A DNA stretch of 64,000 nucleotides, taken from positions 62,001 to 126,000 of the forward strand of contig NZ_LR134433.1 in assembly GCF_900637865.1 (NCBI RefSeq), given 5' to 3'. A model generated the notes under the pieces. The model was not told where the DNA came from. It saw nothing but the letters and a program-made list of their open reading frames with translations, and made no database searches. Shown here piece by piece: positions 57,921 through 64,000 of the stretch. A program made the position numbers and the translations under genes. This DNA is from Legionella adelaidensis. GTDB lineage: Bacteria; Pseudomonadota; Gammaproteobacteria; Legionellales; Legionellaceae. Each line of letters opens with the position of its first letter. Position 1 is the first letter of the stretch.

Positions 57921-59366
57921 TCATGGTGCTATCTCATTCTCGTCATTCTCGGCATCTGTTTCCGTTTCAGTTTCTACCAGGGAAGAAGCCAAAGTCTCAC
58001 TGTTTGACAAGCGCGTGGAGGTAGAACTTGGAGAAGGCTCTGGTAAAGGTTCATGTAATTCTTCAACTAAAGTCTCCAACGGTAAATGACGCGGATTTAA
58101 TTCCTTCAAAACATCAGCGGTTGATTCGTGGACTTCCACCTCAGCTAATTGGTCTTGTTGGCTTAGAGAATCTTTTTTAGTATCGTCTAACCCCTTTATT
58201 AAGGTTTCACCAGGCTTTGGCTCGTCTCCTGGTTCTTTCACTGCAGGAGTTTCCTTTGTGCCGCTAATTTTAGAGCCTACCCAATTAAAGAAATTTTTTA
58301 TTTGTGGTATCACTAATCTACCACCAAGGTAAGCAAGCCCCCCTATAGTTGCGGCAGCGACAAGGGCTAATCCTACGGGTGGGAAAAAGAGACTTAAAGC
58401 AACCCCAGCCAAGCCCAAGGAGGATAAACCGACCCCCACTGCTCTATCTACAAGCCGCAGGGAGCCATATTTTTTAACTTTTTCTTCCAGCTTGTTTTTG
58501 CGTGCGGTAGTTTCCTGCAATTCTTTACAAATTGTTTGGTAACGTTGTTGTAGTGTCGGAATTTCTTGTTTTAATTGAGTAATAGCCTGTTGATTATTAT
58601 CGGTTAACGCATTTTGTAGCAGCAACTGTTTGGCTTTAACTTCCTCTTGCAATATCTGTAAAGCATTCTCCTTTTCTATCAATGCTTCAGTTACCTGCTT
58701 TAATTCTTTATTATATTTTGCTTTTTGTACAAAATGGCGGCCCAAATGAAAGACACTGGCCGCAAAACCTAACGAAGCGGTTACTATGGCAATTGCAGGG
58801 GCTGTGACCGGAGCAGCTAAGGCAGTAATTGCCAGGCCTAACAAAACACTTGCATAGGCGAAGCGCGTATTTTTGGCATGAGAAACGGGTACTTTTTCTC
58901 CATTTATCCAGGTAGACAAATAAAGAGCGGGAATTCTAATAAAATCCAGCGCCGAGAAAGCAACCGCTGCAAAATGGAAACCTTGGGAAACAGAGTTTTT
59001 TCCAGAAGCCAATGTCCCTAGCGTATCACCCGTATCGCTTGCTCTTCCACCTAAAGCACTGGCCAAAGGCATTTTACCTTTTATAAATGAAGTCATTGCC
59101 GAGACTTTTACCTCTTCTTTTTTAAAAGCAAAAGGTTTAAGCAAGTCTTGTAAATCCTGTTCTAATTGCTCGGGCAAAATAACCGTGTCGGTTTTTTGTT
59201 GGTCTAGCGACTCGCTCGTTTGTTCCTCTAAAGTTTCTGTTTGTTGAACCAAGTCTTTATCGCCAGTCATCAAAGGATTATCTTTTATATCTTTTTGTTG
59301 CTCTTCTTGAGAAAGAGGTTTTATCGTCTCTTCAGTGGCATCCAGAACGAGATTACTATTTTTCAT
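57921..59366 (-). CDS. Unknown membrane/coiled-coil protein, candidate secreted effector D
   Basis: 481 residues from ATG 59364-59366 (AGG seven bases ahead); a TTG seven codons upstream is also in frame. No family recognised. Gln/Glu-rich N-terminus (1-70), hydrophobic stretch 170-208 (with AAPVTAPAIAIVTASLGFAA), coiled coil at about 215-300, second hydrophobic hairpin 310-350, then an acidic tail ending TETETDAENDENEIAP. The E-rich tail fits Dot/Icm substrate signals; no signal peptide. Divergent from the patatin gene. Confidence 0.78.
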   Translation of the reverse strand: MKNSNLVLDATEETIKPLSQEEQQKDIKDNPLMTGDKDLVQQTETLEEQTSESLDQQKTDTVILPEQLEQDLQDLLKPFAFKKEEVKVSAMTSFIKGKMPLASALGGRASDTGDTLGTLASGKNSVSQGFHFAAVAFSALDFIRIPALYLSTWINGEKVPVSHAKNTRFAYASVLLGLAITALAAPVTAPAIAIVTASLGFAASVFHLGRHFVQKAKYNKELKQVTEALIEKENALQILQEEVKAKQLLLQNALTDNNQQAITQLKQEIPTLQQRYQTICKELQETTARKNKLEEKVKKYGSLRLVDRAVGVGLSSLGLAGVALSLFFPPVGLALVAAATIGGLAYLGGRLVIPQIKNFFNWVGSKISGTKETPAVKEPGDEPKPGETLIKGLDDTKKDSLSQQDQLAEVEVHESTADVLKELNPRHLPLETLVEELHEPLPEPSPSSTSTRLSNSETLASSLVETETETDAENDENEIAP

Positions 59367-59507
59367 GTTGGAACCTATACATTTCAATTAATTCTTATTT
59401 TATCTATTATAGCTTAACGAAAGCTGAATTAAGTTAACAAATCTTGCCATGACCCATAAAGGTCAACTATATTCTCAACATATTGAACCAACTAAAGTAA
59501 TACCAAA

Positions 59508-60617
59508 ATGGTTAAAAAAGCGTTATATCTAGCAGGTGGGGGTGCCAGAGGTGCCTACCAGGCTGGTGTTTTAAAAGCTATATCACAAATTTTACAAACA
59601 AAAACCATTCCTTTTGCCATGATAAGCGGCGTCAGTGTCGGGAGCATTAACGCAGCCATTCTAGCCCAGCATGCCGATGATTTCCCAGCTGGTATTGATA
59701 AATTAGAAACATTGTGGCGTGAAATTAGCTGCCAACAAATTTTTAATTCCAGTAATTATGAATTAGGTAAGTCAGTTGTTCGTAACCTCACACACTTCAT
59801 GATCAAACACCGTCAATCGGGACATTTGTTAGATACCGCTCCATTACACCAATTTATAACCGATCATATAAATTTCGAGCGGATAAAAGAAAATATTGCT
59901 AATCATTTTTTGGAGACGATGGAGGTAATTAGCAATTGTTATGAAACGCAACAAACTATTTCTTTTTATCAACACCATTTGCCTGATTTTGAAGATTGGC
60001 AGTACCCTCGCCATGTAAGTCAGCGTGTAGATATGGATATGAACCATATCCTGGCTTCTAGTGCGCTGCCTCTATTCTTTCCCACCGTGAAAATAAATGG
60101 TTTACACTATGGTGATGGGAGTATGGGATTGGTATCTCCTTTACGTGGTGCGGTACGTTTTGATGTGGAAAAAATTCTCATTGTTGGTACGCGCCAATTG
60201 CCAATATTTAGTGACCCAGAGGTCCTAAAAAACGGCGATATTGGCTTTGCGCACATTTTAGGAAATATGCTCAATGGCTTGTTTTTAGATAACTTGGACC
60301 GTGATATTGAAATGGTTAACCGCATGAATGATATAGCAGGACTCTTATCAATGTGGAAAAAAAGACGCTCCCCATGGCGACCTATTGAGACTTTACATTT
60401 GCGACCTAGCGTTGATATCTCTGAAATGGCGCAAGCAAAATATCAAACCATGCCCGCTTTACTACGCTATATGCTCAATGTCTTAGGGGCTCAAAAACAC
60501 TCCGGCGACTTATTAAGCTTTTTATTATTTGAAAAAGAGTTCACTTGCGAGGTTTTTGAACTAGGCTATAAAGACACGCTAGCCGAAGAATCGGTTGTTA
60601 CGACATTCTTTTCGTAG
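59508..60617 (+). CDS. Patatin-like phospholipase
   Basis: 369 residues. All catalytic parts visible: oxyanion loop AGGGARGAYQAG (9-20), nucleophile elbow GVSVGS with Ser43, and the Asp in YGDGSMG (Asp203). Probably a lipid acyl hydrolase. No signal peptide. ATG start at 59508. Bacteria of this type use some patatins as secreted effectors; nothing here shows export. The C-terminal third (about 240-369) is family-typical. Confidence 0.93.
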   Translation: MVKKALYLAGGGARGAYQAGVLKAISQILQTKTIPFAMISGVSVGSINAAILAQHADDFPAGIDKLETLWREISCQQIFNSSNYELGKSVVRNLTHFMIKHRQSGHLLDTAPLHQFITDHINFERIKENIANHFLETMEVISNCYETQQTISFYQHHLPDFEDWQYPRHVSQRVDMDMNHILASSALPLFFPTVKINGLHYGDGSMGLVSPLRGAVRFDVEKILIVGTRQLPIFSDPEVLKNGDIGFAHILGNMLNGLFLDNLDRDIEMVNRMNDIAGLLSMWKKRRSPWRPIETLHLRPSVDISEMAQAKYQTMPALLRYMLNVLGAQKHSGDLLSFLLFEKEFTCEVFELGYKDTLAEESVVTTFFS

Positions 60618-60688
60618 GTGAAACATAGATATAGTGCAGTGCTAGCGCAATCAAGGTTTTTTCTCTTATTCAAAATTACATCCGCATC

Positions 60689-60718
60689 CCTTGATACGCT
60701 TCGCTGCATCACGGCTAC
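60689..60718. repeat. Dispersed palindromic repeat near aroE
   Basis: CCTTGATACGCTTCGCTGCA then TCACGGCTAC: shares CGCTTCGCTGCAT and GGCTAC with 17101-17133, and the CCTTGAT arm with 46638-46664. A further partial arm, GCTAGCGCAATCAAGG, lies at 60641-60656. Located in the patatin-aroE convergent gap. Confidence 0.6.
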
Positions 60719-60724
60719 TTTCCC

Positions 60725-61537
60725 TCAGGCAAAAGGCCCGATTTTATTCAGTTCACGCAACACTTTATTTGTATCAGGCCTGATCCCATTCCAAATGAAA
60801 AACGATTCCGCAGCTTGCTCAACTAACATCCCTAAACCATCTCTAACCTCACAACCCGAACTTTTTGCTAACGCAACAAAAGGCGTAGGTCTTTCCAGGT
60901 TATAAGATAAGTCATAACACAAAGAGGAGTCTTTAAATAAATTTTTAGAAAACAGAGCATGAGAAAAATCAAAGCGCATGGAAATAGCATTTAAAATGAG
61001 GTCGTATTCACCCTCTAATTGCTCCATCGGGGAAATATGTATGAAGGGGAATTCCTTTTGTAATTCTTCTGCCTTTGCCCAGGTTCGGTTAGCTACCGTA
61101 ATAGTTTTAGGTGATTTTAAAAATAAAGGAGTCAATATTCCGCGCGTGGCACCCCCTGCGCCTAGAATTAATATTTTTTTGTTTTCAATGGCAGTATAGC
61201 GTTCAAGATCCGTAATCAATCCAACCCCATCCGTGTTATCGGCATAGAGTTTGCTTTCTTTGATCCATAGAGTGTTTGCAGCACCAGCTGTATGGCATCT
61301 ATCTGTTTTGACTGCACTCATTACAAAGGCGCGCTGTTTAAAAGGTAACGTGATATTCAATCCCTGCCCGCCCTGCAAGAAAAATTGATGAACTGCACTT
61401 TCAAACCTTTGCTCTTCAATTAAAAGTTTTTCATAAATAAGCGCAACATTTGTTTGCTTGGCAAATAGGCTATGTATGTGAGGCGACAAACTATGGGCAA
61501 TTGGATTGCCCATAACTGCAAAGTATTTTTTTTTCAT
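60725..61537 (-). CDS. aroE: Shikimate dehydrogenase
   Basis: NADPH-dependent step of the shikimate pathway. 270 residues. Substrate Ser pair in GNPIAHSLSPHIH; catalytic Lys in NITLPFKQRA; NADP loop LGAGGATRGIL; YADNTDGVGL. ATG start with the pepN stop one base upstream, so likely co-transcribed with pepN. Confidence 0.97.
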   Translation of the reverse strand: MKKKYFAVMGNPIAHSLSPHIHSLFAKQTNVALIYEKLLIEEQRFESAVHQFFLQGGQGLNITLPFKQRAFVMSAVKTDRCHTAGAANTLWIKESKLYADNTDGVGLITDLERYTAIENKKILILGAGGATRGILTPLFLKSPKTITVANRTWAKAEELQKEFPFIHISPMEQLEGEYDLILNAISMRFDFSHALFSKNLFKDSSLCYDLSYNLERPTPFVALAKSSGCEVRDGLGMLVEQAAESFFIWNGIRPDTNKVLRELNKIGPFA

Positions 61538-61538
61538 T

Positions 61539-64000
61539 TTATGCTTCTAAACTTTTAGAAACCAATTCTCGCAAATCTTTGGATAAATCACACCCATATA
61601 AATAATTAAGCTCTTTTTTTATTAAAGCTTGTCTTTCCTTATTTAATTTTTGCCACCGGGTAAAAGGTGTTGCTAAACGTGCTGCAATTTGTGGATTTAA
61701 TGCGTCTATTTTTACTAACATTTGGGTTAAGAAAGCATAACCACTGCCATCTTCAGCATGAAAATTTCGTGGGTTTGCCTGACAAAAACTAGCAATAACA
61801 GCTCTTACTTTATTAGGGTTTTTAAACGTAAAATCTTTATGATTTAATAATTCTTTTACCCTTTCTAAAGTATGAGGCAATTCACTGGTTGCTTGAATAC
61901 CAAACCATTTTTCAATTACCAAATCTTCGTTTTGCCATTGCTGATAAAATTGAGCTAAAGCACTTTTACGTGGTACTTCACTGTGCGAATTAGCTATTAA
62001 ACCTACGCCTGCAATTTGATCTGTCATCGTTTTTGCTTGAGCAAATTGCGTTTGACAAAGGGAAATGGCTCTTTCTTCGTCTGCTTTCATCATAAACCAT
62101 AAGCACATATTGCGTAGCTTACGTCGCCCGTATGCTTTATTATTCATCAAGTGATCTTCTGCTTGCCATAATTTTTCATAAAGCTGATGAGCACTCTCAA
62201 ATAGGGCTGACCCCAATTGCGAACGGAAAAAATCACGCGCCTTTTCCACCTTAATTACATCTACTTCCTCAAGACAAGAAGCAACATCCTCATAGCTAGG
62301 TAAGGTAATCAACTCCGCACGTAAGGCGTAATCTAAACCTTCATCACGCAGGACATGGGCGTAAGTATTTATTAAACTTTCCGGCAACTCCCACTCTTCT
62401 TCATTAGTATTATAGAAATGCGTCAAACAATTAAGCGTTAGCCGTTGTGCGGCATCCCATTTGGCATAGCCATTGCTTTCGAAACGTAATAAGCGAATTA
62501 AATCTTCTTGTGATTGTTTGAAATGCAAGGTAATGGGAGCAGAGAAGTCTCTTAAAAGAGAAATAATTGGTTTTTCAGCAATGTTTTCAAAAGTAAAAAT
62601 TTGTTTTTTCTCTTTTAATTCAATTAATTCTTGCTTTAGAGTGATAGACTCCCCTTGATTTGTATAAAGAGCTATACGCAGCGGGATATGAAACGGTAAT
62701 TTTTCTTTAGAATCTGCAGTAGGTCGACAGTGTTGTTCTAGGGTAAGCGTCAATTTGTTATTAGCAAATTCTTCGATTACCGTAACTTCAGGTGTGCCTG
62801 CTTGGCTATACCAGCGTTTAAATTGAGTAAAATCCACGTTATTGGCATCTTCCATCGCCGCAACGAAATCATCAATAGTAACCGCCTGGCCATCATGGCG
62901 TTCAAAATAGAGATCCATCCCTTTACGAAAGCCCTCTTTTCCTAAAATCGTTTGTTGCATACGAATAACTTCCGCTCCTTTATTATAAATTGTCGCGGTA
63001 TAGAAATTATTTATTTCTTGATAAGAATCAGGGCGAACGGGGTGTGCCATGGCCCCCGCGTCTTCAGGAAATTGCGAATTTCTTAACACTCTTACATCAG
63101 CGATTCGGAATACATCACGCGAATTCATGTCACGAGAAAACTCTTGGTCCCTAAAAACGGTCAGACCTTCCTTAAGGCTTAATTGAAACCAGTCACGGCA
63201 AGTAACACGATCGCCTGTCCAATTGTGAAAATATTCATGACCCACTACACCTTCAATATCTATATAGTCTTGATCGGTGGCTGTATCAGGTCTGGCTAAA
63301 ATATATTTTGAATTAAATATATTTAACCCCTTATTCTCCATTGCCCCCATATTAAAGTTACTTACGGCTACAATCATGAAAATATCCAGGTCATACTCTC
63401 GACCAAAGGATTCTTCATCCCAACGCATTGCATTTTTTACAGAAGCCATGGCATGGTCACATTTATCCTCGTTCCCCGGCTCTACATAAATTCGAATATC
63501 AACTGTTCTACCTGACATAGTCGTATATTCGTCACGCACACAAGCCAAATCGCCCGCAACTAAAGCAAACAAATAAGAGGGTTTCTTGAAAGGATCTTGC
63601 CAGATTACCCAATGACGCCCCTCTTCCAGTTCTCCTGATTCAATTAAATTACCATTAGAGAGCAATACCGGATATTTTTTCTTATCAGCAGTAATACGCG
63701 TGGTAAAAGACGTTAACACATCCGGTCTGTCTGGGAAAAAAGTAATGCGGCGAAACCCTTCTGCTTCGCATTGTGTACAAAACATATCATCTGAACGATA
63801 TAAACCAGAAAGCTTCGTATTTTCTTGCGGTCTTATACGTGTAGTTATTGTTAGGGAAAAATGCTCCGGACATTCTGTAAGTAGAAGGTTATCATTTTCA
63901 AGTCGATAAGCCCGTTCATCCAGCTTTTCATTATTCATTTCAATATTTACTAACTCAAGCTCATCACCATATAAACAAAGCGGGCCAGGATGTTGTCGGG
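61539..64000 (-). CDS. pepN: Aminopeptidase N (N-terminus beyond the window)
   Basis: M1-family zinc aminopeptidase. The frame is open to the right edge: beyond the first ATG at 63938 it continues upstream (PGPLCLYGDELELVNIE), typical of PepN, so about 45 to 60 residues are missing. Gly-Ala-Met-Glu-Asn exopeptidase motif and zinc site VGHEYFHNWTGDRVTCRDWFQ are intact. The C-terminus (about 560-800) is the helical DUF3458-type domain. One base before aroE. Confidence 0.96.
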   Translation of the reverse strand, partial: RQHPGPLCLYGDELELVNIEMNNEKLDERAYRLENDNLLLTECPEHFSLTITTRIRPQENTKLSGLYRSDDMFCTQCEAEGFRRITFFPDRPDVLTSFTTRITADKKKYPVLLSNGNLIESGELEEGRHWVIWQDPFKKPSYLFALVAGDLACVRDEYTTMSGRTVDIRIYVEPGNEDKCDHAMASVKNAMRWDEESFGREYDLDIFMIVAVSNFNMGAMENKGLNIFNSKYILARPDTATDQDYIDIEGVVGHEYFHNWTGDRVTCRDWFQLSLKEGLTVFRDQEFSRDMNSRDVFRIADVRVLRNSQFPEDAGAMAHPVRPDSYQEINNFYTATIYNKGAEVIRMQQTILGKEGFRKGMDLYFERHDGQAVTIDDFVAAMEDANNVDFTQFKRWYSQAGTPEVTVIEEFANNKLTLTLEQHCRPTADSKEKLPFHIPLRIALYTNQGESITLKQELIELKEKKQIFTFENIAEKPIISLLRDFSAPITLHFKQSQEDLIRLLRFESNGYAKWDAAQRLTLNCLTHFYNTNEEEWELPESLINTYAHVLRDEGLDYALRAELITLPSYEDVASCLEEVDVIKVEKARDFFRSQLGSALFESAHQLYEKLWQAEDHLMNNKAYGRRKLRNMCLWFMMKADEERAISLCQTQFAQAKTMTDQIAGVGLIANSHSEVPRKSALAQFYQQWQNEDLVIEKWFGIQATSELPHTLERVKELLNHKDFTFKNPNKVRAVIASFCQANPRNFHAEDGSGYAFLTQMLVKIDALNPQIAARLATPFTRWQKLNKERQALIKKELNYLYGCDLSKDLRELVSKSLEA

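Overview
The window is an AT-rich gammaproteobacterial chromosome segment that most resembles Legionella or a close relative. Three things suggest this: the order of the housekeeping blocks, several large membrane/coiled-coil proteins of unknown family that look like secreted effectors, and the close mix of core genes with such accessory genes. This assignment is inference from gene content; no species can be named from the sequence alone.

Layout. 1-2.5 kb: cytochrome bc1 operon petA-petB-petC (minus; petC runs off the left edge). 2.7-3.6 kb: rplM-rpsI. 3.7-11.1 kb: the classic thrS-infC-rpmI-rplT-pheS-pheT-ihfA translation operon (minus), with an AUU start on infC, a hairpin terminator/attenuator before pheS, and a decayed [2Fe-2S] ferredoxin gene at its 3' end; tRNA-Val(GAC) lies upstream. 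11.2-18.7 kb is an accessory stretch: a small coiled-coil protein, umuDC behind a 26-bp perfect palindrome, a divergent HxlR regulator/cupin pair, an HdeD-like membrane protein, a lemA-TPM-TPM operon, ppa, a HIT protein and folE. 18.9-20.2 kb is a complete IS481-family insertion sequence lying in the loop of a short palindromic repeat, with a 6-bp target duplication.

20.2-30.6 kb holds the initiator tRNA-rimP-nusA-infB-rbfA-truB-rpsO-pnp translation/RNA-decay cluster (minus), interrupted by a convergent 507-residue effector-like gene between rpsO and truB. 30.7-45.3 kb is the full 14-gene nuo operon for respiratory complex I (nuoA to nuoN, minus), led by tRNA-Leu(GAG). 45.5-51.6 kb is rlmE-ftsH-folP-glmM-tpiA-secG (minus) with yhbY divergent. 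Thus the nuo operon sits between the secG-tRNA-Leu and tRNA-fMet-rimP halves of a cluster that is nearly continuous in Escherichia coli.

51.9-60.6 kb is a second accessory zone: three more large membrane/coiled-coil proteins of unknown function (51988, 55058, 57921), a CDP-alcohol phosphatidyltransferase, the replication regulator hda, a POT-family peptide transporter and a patatin-like phospholipase. The window ends with aroE and pepN (cut by the right edge).

Points deserving most attention: an apparent 1-base frameshift at the 5' end of nuoG; the doubly damaged ferredoxin gene; the IS481 element split into a palindrome; umuD with an N-terminal extension and a perfect palindrome in front; an initiator tRNA with a U1-U72 mismatch; and four candidate secreted effectors, two of which converge so tightly on housekeeping genes that the stop codons overlap or touch. 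No CRISPR array, prophage, toxin-antitoxin pair or biosynthetic cluster was seen.
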